DNA from: Streptomyces sp. B21-105 | GTDB taxonomy: Bacteria > Actinomycetota > Actinomycetes > Streptomycetales > Streptomycetaceae | Direction: 5' to 3' | Length of the DNA stretch: 64,000 bases | Assembly: GCF_036898465.1 (NCBI RefSeq) | Contig: NZ_JARUMJ010000001.1 | Coordinates: forward strand, 3,348,001 to 3,412,000 | Shown: positions 1 to 8,562 of the stretch, piece after piece | Numbering within the stretch: position 1 is the stretch's first letter | Layout: each line of letters begins with the position of its first letter | The notes under the pieces: model-generated | Told to the model about the DNA's origin: nothing | The model's input: only the letters and a program-made list of their open reading frames with translations | Databases searched by the model: none | Position numbers and translations under genes: made by a program

Positions 1-3000
1 GCGCGGTGGGCGCTTCGACGAGCGTCTCGGGAGCCGCCGGCGACGCGGGGGCCGCCTCGACGGTCTCCGCCGCGCCGAACGCCTCGGAACCGTCCGTCCT
101 GCGCGACGCGCCGCCTCGCGGCGTGCCCGCCGGGGCGGACGCCCTGCGGCTCGCCCGACGCCGGCCCCGGCCACGGGTGGCGGAGGCCTCCGCCTCGGCG
201 ATGCTGCTGTACAGCTCCTCGTCCGGCGCGAACTCCGGAGCGGCGAGCGCGACCGGCTCGGCCACCTCTGCGGCGACCTCGGCCTCGCTCTCCGCCTCCT
301 GCTCGACGCCCAGCGGCTCGACGACGTCGACCGCCGCCTCGTGCTCGTGGGCGTGCCCGTCGCCGCCACGGCCGCGCTTCTTGCGCTTCCCGCCGCCGCC
401 GACCGCGGTCGGCTGCTCCATGTGGACGATGACACCGCGCCCGTTGCAGTGCACACAGGTCTCCGAGAACGACTCCAGCAGACCCTGGCCCACCCGCTTG
501 CGGGTCATCTGGACCAGACCCAGCGAGGTGACCTCCGCCACCTGGTGCTTGGTGCGGTCGCGGCCCAGGCACTCCAGCAGCCGGCGCAGCACCAGGTCCC
601 GGTTGGACTCCAGCACCATGTCGATGAAGTCGATGACGATGATGCCGCCGAGGTCGCGCAGCCGCAGCTGACGCACGATCTCCTCGGCCGCCTCCAGGTT
701 GTTCCTGGTGACCGTCTCCTCGAGGTTGCCGCCCTGCCCGGTGAACTTGCCGGTGTTGACGTCGACCACGACCATCGCCTCGGTCCGGTCGATCACCAGC
801 GAACCGCCGCTGGGCAGCCAGACCTTGCGGTCCAGCGCCTTGGCGAGCTGCTCGTCGATCCGGTAGGTGGCGAAGACGTCGACCTCGGAGGTCCACTTCG
901 ACAGCCGCTCGGCGAGATCGGGGGCGACGTGCGAGACGTACCCGTGGATCGTCGACCAGGCCTCGTCACCGCTGACGATGACCTTGGTGAAGTCCTCGTT
1001 GAAGATGTCGCGCACGACCCGGACGGTCATGTCCGGCTCGCCGTACAGCAGCGTCGGGGCGTTGCCGCCGTTCTTCGCCTTCTTCTGGATGTCCTCCCAC
1101 TGGCCCTGCAGCCGCTCGACGTCACGGCGCAGCTCGTCCTCGCTCGCGCCCTCGGCGGCGGTGCGCACGATGACGCCCGCGTCCTCGGGGACGATCTTCT
1201 TGAGGATCGTCTTCAGCCGGGCCCGCTCGGTGTCGGGCAGCTTGCGGCTGATGCCGGTCATCGAGCCCTCGGGCACGTACACCAGGTAACGCCCCGGGAG
1301 GGAGACCTGGCTGGTCAGACGCGCGCCCTTGTGCCCGATCGGGTCCTTCGTCACCTGGACGAGGACCGACTGGCCCGACTTCAGGGCGGCCTCGATACGG
1401 CGCGGCCCGTTGGCCATGCCGAGCGCCTCGAAGTTGACCTCGCCGGCGTACAGGACGGCGTTGCGCCCCTTGCCGATGTCGATGAAGGCGGCCTCCATCG
1501 ACGGCAGCACGTTCTGGACCTTGCCCAGGTAGACGTTGCCGACGTACGAGGTGGCCTGCTCCTTGTTGACGTAGTGCTCGACGAGCACGTTGTCCTCGAG
1601 GACGCCGATCTGGGTGCGCTCGCCGCTCTGGCGGACGACCATCACCCGCTCGACGGCCTCGCGACGGGCCAGGAACTCGGCCTCGGTGATGATCGGCACC
1701 CGGCGGCGGCCCTGCTCACGGCCTTCCCGGCGGCGCTGCTTCTTGGCCTCCAGACGCGTCGAGCCCTTGATGGACTGCACCTCGTCGGACGGCTCGGAGG
1801 GCTTGCGCGGCTCGCGGACCTTGACGACGGTGCGCTCCGGGTCGCCGTCGCCGGGCTCGGCCTCGGTGGACGAGTCCCCGGCGCGACGACGACGGCGACG
1901 GCGGCGACGGCTTCCGGCGGTGGAACCGCCCGCCTCGTCGTCCTCCGTGTCCTCGTCCTCCTGCTCGGCGGTGTCCTCGGCGTCCTGCGCGCTCTGTTCG
2001 GCCTGCTCTGCGGCGAACTCGTCGGAGTCGGCGTCCCCGGAGTCCCCCTCGCCGTCGGCGGCGTCGCCACGGCGACGGCGACGGCCGCCCCGGCGGCGAC
2101 GGCGGCGCGAACCGGTCTCCTCGGTCTCGTCGTCGCCGTCGGCGACGTCCTCGGCGGGCTCGTCGGCGTCCTCCGGCTCGGTCTCCGGCTCGACCTCGGC
2201 GACGGGGGCGGCGGGCGCGGCGGTGCGCTCGGCCTCGGCCTCGGTCTCGTCGCCGGATCCGGCGGCCCGACGACGACGGCGGCGGCGCGAACCGGCCGGC
2301 TCCTCCACCGCCTCCTGGACCTCTTCGCGCTCCTCCGGCTCCTCCTCGCCGGCGTCGGCCTCCGCGGCGGCAGCCTCGGCGGCGGCCCGCTGCGGGGTCT
2401 GGAACTGCGGCTCGGCGAACACGGGCGCCTGGAACACGGCGACCGCGGGCCGCGCGGGGCGGCTCGGCGCGTCGGACTCCGCGCGCTCCTGGGCGGGCGC
2501 GGTGAAGCCGCCCGCGGCCCGGCGCACCACGCGCCGTCGCCCACGCCGGGAACCGGCGTCCTCGTCGTCGGCGGAGGCATCGGCGGCGGCAGCGGCCTCG
2601 GGTGCCTTCGCGACTGCCTTCGTCTTGGTCTGCGTCTCGGCAGCGGCTGCCTGGGCCGACTCGACGGGTTCGGCGACCGGCTCGGCCTTCACGGCCTCGG
2701 GGACCTCGGCCTCGGCGGGCGCGGCGGCGCGGCGGGTCGCGCGGCGACGGGCGCGGGGCGCGGGCTCGGCGGGCGTCTCGTCGGCGGCGGGCGTCTCGTC
2801 GGCGGCGGGCGCCACAGATTCAGCGGCCGCGGGCGTCTCGGCCTCGGCGGCGGCGGGCGTCTCGGCCTCCGGGGCTCCGGCGGGGGCGGTCGCCCGACGG
2901 GTGGCCCGCCGACGGGCACGCGGGGCGGCCTCGACGGGCGCCTCGGGCTCCGGCTCGGGCTCCGCGACGGCCGTCGTGGAGGCAGGCTCGACGACGGACT

Positions 3001-3529
3001 CGACGACGGGCTCGACGACCTCGGCCGCGGTCTCCTCGGCCGGCGCGGACACGCGGCGCGTGGCCCGACGGCGGGTACGGCGAGGAGCGGCGTCCTCGGC
3101 AGGGGCCTCTTCGGCCACGGCCACGGCCTCGGCCTCGGCCTGCTCGGCGGGAGCTTCCTCCGCCGCTGCCACGGGCACGACGGTCTCGGCGGCCTCGACG
3201 GCGGCCGGGGCGCCGGCGGGCGCGGACGCACGGCGGGTGGCACGGCGGCGCGTACGGGGCGCGGCCTCGGGCTCCTGCGCCTCGGCGTCAGCGGAGGCCT
3301 TCTCCTCCGGGACGGTCACGTCCTGAAGGTCCTCCTCCGCCAGCTGCTCGGCGGACTCCACCGCCGGTATGGCCGGCGTGGTGATCTCGGCCGAGGAGTC
3401 GGCGGCGGCGACCGGCGGACCCGCCGGCCGGGAAGCGGCACGGCGCCGACGACGCGGCGGCAGGGTGTCGCTGGGGGTGTTCGCATCGGAGTCCGGAACG
3501 GACTCTGTGGATTCGGTTGGCTCGAGCAT
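1..3529 (-). CDS. rne: ribonuclease E/G (Rne/Rng family), C-terminus cut by window edge
   Basis: Endoribonuclease for mRNA decay and rRNA processing. ATG at 3529, preceded by a GGGAG stretch; 1176 codons are visible and the frame runs off base 1. Residues 1 to about 610 are a disordered Ala/Glu/Pro/Arg-rich extension with several copies of the basic motif RRRATRRA. An S1 domain follows at about 655-740 (VGNVYLGKVQNVLPSMEAA), then the DNase-I-like catalytic core with the metal aspartates in VVDVNTGKF (about 921) and IIVIDFID (about 965), then the zinc-link CVHCNG (about 1025). After that comes a second disordered Ala/Glu tail. A catalytic core flanked by scaffold on both sides is the known Streptomyces RNase E arrangement, unlike E. 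coli. A large open frame on the opposite strand is only its shadow. Confidence 0.95.
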   Translation of the reverse strand, partial: MLEPTESTESVPDSDANTPSDTLPPRRRRRAASRPAGPPVAAADSSAEITTPAIPAVESAEQLAEEDLQDVTVPEEKASADAEAQEPEAAPRTRRRATRRASAPAGAPAAVEAAETVVPVAAAEEAPAEQAEAEAVAVAEEAPAEDAAPRRTRRRATRRVSAPAEETAAEVVEPVVESVVEPASTTAVAEPEPEPEAPVEAAPRARRRATRRATAPAGAPEAETPAAAEAETPAAAESVAPAADETPAADETPAEPAPRARRRATRRAAAPAEAEVPEAVKAEPVAEPVESAQAAAAETQTKTKAVAKAPEAAAAADASADDEDAGSRRGRRRVVRRAAGGFTAPAQERAESDAPSRPARPAVAVFQAPVFAEPQFQTPQRAAAEAAAAEADAGEEEPEEREEVQEAVEEPAGSRRRRRRRAAGSGDETEAEAERTAAPAAPVAEVEPETEPEDADEPAEDVADGDDETEETGSRRRRRRGGRRRRRGDAADGEGDSGDADSDEFAAEQAEQSAQDAEDTAEQEDEDTEDDEAGGSTAGSRRRRRRRRRAGDSSTEAEPGDGDPERTVVKVREPRKPSEPSDEVQSIKGSTRLEAKKQRRREGREQGRRRVPIITEAEFLARREAVERVMVVRQSGERTQIGVLEDNVLVEHYVNKEQATSYVGNVYLGKVQNVLPSMEAAFIDIGKGRNAVLYAGEVNFEALGMANGPRRIEAALKSGQSVLVQVTKDPIGHKGARLTSQVSLPGRYLVYVPEGSMTGISRKLPDTERARLKTILKKIVPEDAGVIVRTAAEGASEDELRRDVERLQGQWEDIQKKAKNGGNAPTLLYGEPDMTVRVVRDIFNEDFTKVIVSGDEAWSTIHGYVSHVAPDLAERLSKWTSEVDVFATYRIDEQLAKALDRKVWLPSGGSLVIDRTEAMVVVDVNTGKFTGQGGNLEETVTRNNLEAAEEIVRQLRLRDLGGIIVIDFIDMVLESNRDLVLRRLLECLGRDRTKHQVAEVTSLGLVQMTRKRVGQGLLESFSETCVHCNGRGVIVHMEQPTAVGGGGKRKKRGRGGDGHAHEHEAAVDVVEPLGVEQEAESEAEVAAEVAEPVALAAPEFAPDEELYSSIAEAEASATRGRGRRRASRRASAPAGTPRGGASRRTDGSEAFGAAETVEAAPASPAAPETLVEAPTA

Positions 3530-3689
3530 GCGGGCGTTTCTCCCGTCAGGCTCCCGGGCGCCGCGCCTGGTCCGGCGGCGATCACGAAGGATCGACCGCC
3601 GTTGACGTCCGCGGCTCGCGCGATGCGCGGTGCCGCCGTCCGGGGCGCGGGCGCCGCACGGGAGCTTTCTGTGTCCTGTCTCGCCGGTT

Positions 3690-3710
3690 CCGTACGCCGA
3701 ATGCGTACGG
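3690..3710 (-). promoter_or_regulatory. hairpin in the rne upstream region
   Basis: Perfect 8-bp inverted repeat CCGTACGC / GCGTACGG with a 5-base loop. It lies about 160 bp upstream of the rne start, in the 277-bp gap after the TIGR03936 gene. It could be a 5'-UTR structure or a weak terminator. No function can be assigned from sequence. Confidence 0.35.
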
Positions 3711-3806
3711 CCTGGCGAAAGTCTTCTGGTCGGTTCGCCGCCCGACCCAGGTGGCTCCCGAGTACGAGGGCGGCGCTACGACGTACGTTCCTTCGCGGAA
3801 CCTTCC

Positions 3807-4571
3807 CTACGCGGGCGCCTTCGCGGCGGCAGCGGGTTCGGCCGTTGTGTGGGCCTGAACTGCCTCGCGGTCGGGCGCGAGCGGGTCGGTCACCGTGCCG
3901 GTCTCTGCATCGAACAGCCCCTGCGCCAGCCTGGTCACCGCTGCGGGGACCGGCGGCGCCAGGTCGGCCACGGCGCGGAGACCGGACAGGACGTCGTCGG
4001 GTCGTACGGCAGGCGTCACGTGCCGAACAACCAGCCGCAGTATCGCACAGGGCTGGTCGGTCGGCCTATCAGCGGGTTCACTGTGCGTTTCCAGTCGGAC
4101 GACCGCGGCACGGGCGTCGAAGGTACGGACGCCGTTCTTGGTCGTGCGCTGGACCTCGACGGCGTCGGCCGCGTTGAAGGCGTCCACCGCACGGTCGGCG
4201 ACGGCCGGGTCCACGCCGTCCAGCCGCAGCTCCCACACGGAGGCCGTCAGCCGGTCGGCGAGCCCCGAGGTCCGGGCCTCGACCGCGTCGACGACGTCGA
4301 GCCCAGTGGGCAGCGACTCGTCGAGCAGGACTCTCAGTTTCTCCGGGTCCCGCGCCGCGGTGAGCGCGATCTCCAGATACTCCGCCTCACTGCCCGTGCC
4401 GGTGGGTGCGGCATTGGCGTACGACACCTTCGGGTGCGGCGTGAACCCCGCCGAGTACGCCATCGGCACCTCGGCACGGCGCAACGCACGCTCGAAGGCG
4501 CGCTGGAAGTCACGGTGGCTGGTGAACCGGAGGCGGCCGCGCTTGGTGTAGCGCAGTCGGATGCGCTGCAC
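3807..4571 (-). CDS. TIGR03936 family radical-SAM-associated protein (DUF2344)
   Basis: 254-residue protein starting GTG, MQRIRLRYTKRGRLRFTSHRD, the hallmark N-terminus of the TIGR03936/DUF2344 family. The family has no proven reaction. It is normally encoded next to, or fused with, the TIGR03960 B12-binding radical SAM protein, which here lies at 9319-11271. The protein has no cysteine cluster of its own, which fits a partner or substrate-binding role. The C-terminal 30 residues are Ala/Pro-rich and probably disordered. It starts 48 bp after the membrane-protein gene and is followed by rne on the same strand. The family call is firm; the function is unknown. Confidence 0.9.
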   Translation of the reverse strand: MQRIRLRYTKRGRLRFTSHRDFQRAFERALRRAEVPMAYSAGFTPHPKVSYANAAPTGTGSEAEYLEIALTAARDPEKLRVLLDESLPTGLDVVDAVEARTSGLADRLTASVWELRLDGVDPAVADRAVDAFNAADAVEVQRTTKNGVRTFDARAAVVRLETHSEPADRPTDQPCAILRLVVRHVTPAVRPDDVLSGLRAVADLAPPVPAAVTRLAQGLFDAETGTVTDPLAPDREAVQAHTTAEPAAAAKAPA

Positions 4572-4619
4572 CGCGGGTGCGGGCGGCGGGCCTTCGGGCT
4601 GTCGCTTGCCCAGTGTCGT

Positions 4620-5771
4620 TCAGTCCTTCGTGAGAGCGGTCGTCCTGCTACCAAGAGTACGTGCCTCGCCCCTCGATGGTTCCCGCCGGCCGACCGCCGC
4701 CGGCTGCCGCGGCTTCCCGAAGAGCAGCCGCCGCACGTCGGCGCGGGCCTGCCGGGCCGTCTCGCGGGCGGCGGCCAGCGCCTGCCGGGTGGCCCGGCCC
4801 ACGCCGCGCGCGGCGCGCGCGGCCGGCCGCAGCACGGCGTCGCGGACGGCGTGCCCGACCGGGGTGAGGACGGTCCGGTACACCCAGCGCACCGGCTCGA
4901 CGAAGATCCACCGCAGGAGGGTCCCGAGGAACCGGCCGACCGCCAGCGAGATGCGTCCGGCGATCCGCCAGGCCTGCCCGAGCGCGTCCCCCACCTCCCG
5001 GGCGACGACCGCGAGGAAACGGCCGACGGGGGCGAACACCCAGCGCCACAGGGCGGCCGCGGGCAGCACGACCAGGATCCGAGCGGTCCAGTACGCGGTC
5101 CGGTACAGGGCCGTCCCGACCCCGCTGACCAGCAGACCCACCAGCCGCCCCACACCGAGCGCGCACCAGGCGACGGCCCGGCCGACCGGGGCGAGGATCC
5201 ACGTGTGGAGCAGGCGGGCGGGGACGCCGACGAGATACCGCAACAGCCAGGTGACGGCCGTGTACACGCCGGCCCCGGCAGCGGCGAGGACGGTTCCGAT
5301 TCCCTTCGCCAGCCACGCGAGCGCGTGCCCCACGGGCGTCAGCACGCGCGCGTACACCCACCCGAACCCGGCCCCGACGACCCGCGCCAGCCAGGCGATG
5401 CCCTGCCCGACCGGCGTCAGGACGTACCGATGGAGCCAGAGCGCCGGTACGACCAGCAGCACGTGCCCGAGCCAGACGAGCGCCTTGCCCGCGGGCGTCA
5501 GGACGTACCGCCACAGCCCGATCAGCGGCAGGACGAACAGCGCCTTCCCCAGCCAGAGCAGGGCCCGCGCGAACGGCCGCAGCACGGTGTCCCGGAGGAA
5601 CCGCCCCGCGACCACGAGCACGTCCCACACCATCCGCACGGGCACGACCAGCACGAGCACGACGATCCGCAGGGGCAGCCGGATCGCGACGACCAGACAG
5701 CCTTCGAGAGCCCGGTCGTCGGACGCGGACGGCTGCACGGGCGGTGGGGCGATCGGTTTCTGCAGGTCCAT
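4620..5771 (-). CDS. repeat-containing membrane protein with LTPVG repeats (uncharacterised)
   Basis: 383 residues from ATG 5771; no clear Shine-Dalgarno precedes it. A hydrophobic stretch at 25-57 is followed by about seven degenerate repeats of 26-30 residues. Each has a signature like RYVLTPVG, then AWL and a hydrophobic segment: near residues 61, 88, 115, 142, 190, 244 and 298 (VLTPAG, VLTPVG, VLTPVG, ILAPVG, VFAPVG, VLTPVG). The last 70 residues are basic and Arg/Ala-rich, likely cytoplasmic. I do not recognise a functional family. The periodic Pro-Gly turns between amphipathic or transmembrane helices suggest a solenoid-like or membrane-lining protein. It lies upstream of TIGR03936 and rne on the same strand. 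Confidence 0.75.
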   Translation of the reverse strand: MDLQKPIAPPPVQPSASDDRALEGCLVVAIRLPLRIVVLVLVVPVRMVWDVLVVAGRFLRDTVLRPFARALLWLGKALFVLPLIGLWRYVLTPAGKALVWLGHVLLVVPALWLHRYVLTPVGQGIAWLARVVGAGFGWVYARVLTPVGHALAWLAKGIGTVLAAAGAGVYTAVTWLLRYLVGVPARLLHTWILAPVGRAVAWCALGVGRLVGLLVSGVGTALYRTAYWTARILVVLPAAALWRWVFAPVGRFLAVVAREVGDALGQAWRIAGRISLAVGRFLGTLLRWIFVEPVRWVYRTVLTPVGHAVRDAVLRPAARAARGVGRATRQALAAARETARQARADVRRLLFGKPRQPAAVGRREPSRGEARTLGSRTTALTKD

Positions 5772-5901
5772 GTGGAGGTAGACGCGACAACCGGCTCGGT
5801 GGATGCACCAGCGTGAACACGCCGACCCGAACGGCCCAACACGGACGGGTGCGGACACGTCATGAAGGAGCGTCAGGAGGACCAGCGGCACTGACCGCCG
5901 G

Positions 5902-7071
5902 CTAGGGCTCGCGGTCCCGCGCGGCCTTCCCGGCCCGGGCCGCCCTCGGACGGCGTACCGGGGTGGCATGCCCCGACCCGGCCTCGACGTGCGGGAGGGA
6001 GAGCTTCCGGTTGCTCTCGAGCTGCCTGCGGACGGCGTCGGGCAGGTCCGGCATCGCCAGCAACGCGTCGCAGGCCCGGACGGCGGCCGTGTGGTCGCCG
6101 ACGCCGTAGGCGCACACGGAGAACTCGAAGAGCAGTCCCCACCGGTACACCCAGGACCTGGTGAAGAGCAGATCGTCCGGCTCGTGACGGCCCACGACCG
6201 CACCGAGCAGGGAGAACGCCGTGTGGTACCGGCTCCGCAGGCGCAGCCGCGAAGCCAGTTCGTAGACGGCTTCGAGCCGGGCGGGACGGGACTCCCAGGC
6301 GCGGGAGAACGCGTCCATGGCCCCGGGCCAGTCGTCGGTCCGCTCCGCCCGGAGGATCCCTGCCTCCAGGAGCGCGCAGTACACCTCCTCCCCCCAGCCG
6401 CCCAGTTCGGCCCGCCGCTCGTACAGCACGATCGCCTCGTCCGCATGCCCCAGATCACGTTCGGTGTTGGCGAGGTAGAAGACCGTGCGTGGGTTGGCGG
6501 GGTCGCGCTCCAACTCGGCGCGCAGCAGCCCCGCGTCGCGCTCGGACCTGCCGCTGCGGCAGCCGCCGTCCGCGTGGTCCTCGATGACGAGCGCGTCCAG
6601 GTTCTCCTGCCGGTCGGGACCGTCCTCGGTGCGGGGGTACTCGTAGACGACGCCCTCGTACCGCCACGCGCGGTCGCCCCGCATGAGGTGCTTGAAGCGG
6701 TGCTGGGTGCGGGGGTTGTCGTAGCGCAGCATGTACGAGTCCGCCGTCAGCCGAGGCAGCGGGGCGTCCTGCCGCAGGACGTGGTCGGCGTCGAGCGTGA
6801 GCACGTAGTCGGCCATGCCGAGAGCGTGCCGGATGTTCCGTGTCCGGTTGTGCCCGAAGTCGACCCAGGGTTCCTCGTGAAGCTCGCCCGGAATGCCGTC
6901 GAGCGCCTCCCTGATCAGGTCCGGCGTCCCGTCCGTCGAACCGGTGTCCGAAATCACCCAGTAGTCGATGAGGGGGCGGACGGACTCCAGGCAGCGGGCG
7001 ATCACCTGCGATTCATCCTTGACGATCATGCACAGGCACAGCGTCTGGTGTCTCACGGGCGTCAACGTCAC
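5902..7071 (-). CDS. family 2 glycosyltransferase with C-terminal TPR-like region
   Basis: About 389 residues from GTG 7071. The GT2 fold starts almost at once: LCLCMIVKDE, then the nucleotide-binding VISDTGSTDGT and the DxD-type TLDADH. After about residue 190 come helical TPR-like repeats (AELERDPANPRTVFYLANTE and similar). GT2-TPR proteins of this type probably transfer a sugar to a polysaccharide or protein; donor and acceptor cannot be told. The start is uncertain: the frame stays open to GTG 7182, which overlaps the arsR stop, but the extra 37 residues do not look like part of the domain. It lies in an accessory patch with no functional partner nearby. Cytoplasmic; no membrane segment is seen. 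Confidence 0.8.
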   Translation of the reverse strand: MTLTPVRHQTLCLCMIVKDESQVIARCLESVRPLIDYWVISDTGSTDGTPDLIREALDGIPGELHEEPWVDFGHNRTRNIRHALGMADYVLTLDADHVLRQDAPLPRLTADSYMLRYDNPRTQHRFKHLMRGDRAWRYEGVVYEYPRTEDGPDRQENLDALVIEDHADGGCRSGRSERDAGLLRAELERDPANPRTVFYLANTERDLGHADEAIVLYERRAELGGWGEEVYCALLEAGILRAERTDDWPGAMDAFSRAWESRPARLEAVYELASRLRLRSRYHTAFSLLGAVVGRHEPDDLLFTRSWVYRWGLLFEFSVCAYGVGDHTAAVRACDALLAMPDLPDAVRRQLESNRKLSLPHVEAGSGHATPVRRPRAARAGKAARDREP

Positions 7072-7178
7072 ACGGGACCCGCGTCCGGCTGTCCGTACCA
7101 CGCGAGGAATACCCCATCGGAACGCCGTAAAGAGTCCGATACGTCGATTAGAAGTATCTTTCAGGCAGGTCGGCAAGG

Positions 7179-7540
7179 TCACCGCTGCGGCACGGCGAGG
7201 AACCCGGCCAGACGGTCGAGGGCGGCAGGCAGGATCCGGTAGTAGACCCAGGTGCCGCGACGTTCGCAGTCGATGAGCCCCGCCTGCCGGAGCAGCTTCA
7301 GATGGTGCGAGATCGTGGGTTGCGAGAGGTCGAAGGCAGGGGTCAGCTCACATACGCACACCCCCCTCCCTCCCGCGAAGCGATCATCGACATGAGTCGC
7401 AGACGCACCGGGTCGCCCAGGGCTTTGAAGGCCTTCGCCAGGTCGGCGGCCTGCTCGTCCTTCAGGGGCGCTGCGGCCAGCCCCTCGCAACAGGCGGTGT
7501 CGCCGTTCCGGTCCAGGATCTTCAGTTCGTGATTCGACAT
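7179..7540 (-). pseudogene. arsR: ArsR/SmtB-family arsenic-responsive repressor, frameshifted
   Basis: Begins ATG 7540 as MSNHELKILDRNGDTACCEG and reads a good ArsR N-terminus (KAFKALGDPVRLRLMSMI). It then hits a stop about 14 codons later. The rest of the domain, CVCELTPAFDLSQPTISHHLKLLRQAG to the stop at 7179, continues in another frame. The break is a run of six C at 7361-7366 (six G on the coding strand). Adding one G restores a 120-residue protein with the correct length and the CVC metal-sensor motif. So this is either a real single-base deletion or a homopolymer error. If intact, it would repress the divergent arsM gene until As(III) binds the cysteines. Confidence 0.85.
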
Positions 7541-7600
7541 GCTTCTATGTTGACGTTTCTCGATCCAGGGCGCAAGGTTGAATCAATGAACGTCAATACA
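7541..7600. promoter_or_regulatory. arsR-arsM operator/promoter region
   Basis: Between the divergent arsR and arsM genes there is a perfect inverted repeat TTGACGTT (7550-7557) / AACGTCAA (7589-7596). Nested inside is the short palindrome TTGAATCAA (7578-7586). TTGA/TCAA half-sites of this kind are typical of ArsR/SmtB operators. The position, next to the arsR start, fits autoregulation plus control of arsM. Binding is inferred, not shown. Confidence 0.55.
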
Positions 7601-7668
7601 AGCCGTTCAGGGCAGTGCCCATGCCATCGCCAGTGCCATTGCCACGCCCAGTCACTCAGGAGACATCC

Positions 7669-8562
7669 ATGTCCGAGCAGTCCACCGATCTGCGGGAAAC
7701 CGTCCGTCAGCGCTATGCGGCAGCAGCCGTGCAGGTCAGCGAAGGCGGCACCACGTGTTGCGGGCCCCAGCCCGTCGAGGTCGACGAGAACTTCGGCTCC
7801 ACCCTGTACGCCGCCGACGAGCGCGAGACCCTGCCCGCCGAGGCCGTGGCCGCCTCCCTCGGCTGCGGCAACCCCACCGCCGTCGCCGAACTGCGCGAGG
7901 GCGAACGCGTCCTCGATCTCGGTTCCGGCGGCGGCATCGACGTCCTGCTCTCCGCCCGCCGCGTCGGCCCCGCCGGCAAGGCCTACGGCCTCGACATGAC
8001 CGACGAGATGCTCACCCTGGCCCTGGCCAACGCCGAGAAGGCCGGCGCGACGAACGTCGAGTTCCTCAAGGGCACGATCGAGGCGATCCCGCTGCCCGCG
8101 GACACCATCGACGTCGTGATCTCCAACTGCGTGATCAACCTGTCCACCGACAAGCCCGCCGTCTTCGCCGAGACCTACCGGGTTCTCAAGCCCGGCGGCC
8201 GGATCGGCGTGTCGGACGTGGTCGCCGACGACTCCCTGCCCCCGGCCCAGCGCGCGGAGCGCGGCGACTACGTGGGATGCATCGCGGGCGCGCTCTCCTT
8301 CGAGGAGTACCGCGCGGGCCTGGAAACGGCCGGGTTCACCGACGTCGAGATCATTCCGACGCACACGGTCGCCGACGGCATGCACTCCGCGATCGTCCGC
8401 GCGTCCAAGCCGACGGCGCCCCGGCCCGACGCTCGGACGAACACATCGGCCGACTCCTGCTGCGGGGTGAACGCCTGCTGCACCGACGCCGAGACACCGA
8501 CAGACCCCACCGTCACCGTCAGCGCGGCCAAAACGGCATCAGCCTGCGGCTGCCAGACCTGA
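7669..8562 (+). CDS. arsM: arsenite S-adenosylmethionine methyltransferase
   Basis: 297 residues from ATG 7669, with AGGAG 6 nt upstream. An earlier in-frame ATG at 7615 lacks a ribosome site. Class I SAM methyltransferase: motif I VLDLGSGGGIDV (residues 81-92). Conserved ArsM cysteines are C66 (LGCGNP), C154 (ISNCVINL) and C204 (YVGCIAGA), the As(III)-binding set; a CC pair sits at 30-31. The C-terminal tail carries more cysteines (SCCGVNACC, CGC), possibly binding metalloid. It methylates As(III) stepwise to volatile or less toxic species. It is divergent from arsR, making a minimal two-gene arsenic module. Confidence 0.95.
   Translation: MSEQSTDLRETVRQRYAAAAVQVSEGGTTCCGPQPVEVDENFGSTLYAADERETLPAEAVAASLGCGNPTAVAELREGERVLDLGSGGGIDVLLSARRVGPAGKAYGLDMTDEMLTLALANAEKAGATNVEFLKGTIEAIPLPADTIDVVISNCVINLSTDKPAVFAETYRVLKPGGRIGVSDVVADDSLPPAQRAERGDYVGCIAGALSFEEYRAGLETAGFTDVEIIPTHTVADGMHSAIVRASKPTAPRPDARTNTSADSCCGVNACCTDAETPTDPTVTVSAAKTASACGCQT

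Noticed and set aside
341..4177. 1278-residue open frame on the plus strand
   Set aside because: It is the antisense shadow of rne: GC-rich bias leaves long open frames opposite. It has no ribosome site and only low-complexity Leu/Gly/Asp/Arg sequence.
7615..7668. Longer N-terminus for ArsM
   Set aside because: ATG 7615 has no ribosome site and the added residues (Pro/Val-rich) are not part of the family; AGGAG precedes ATG 7669.
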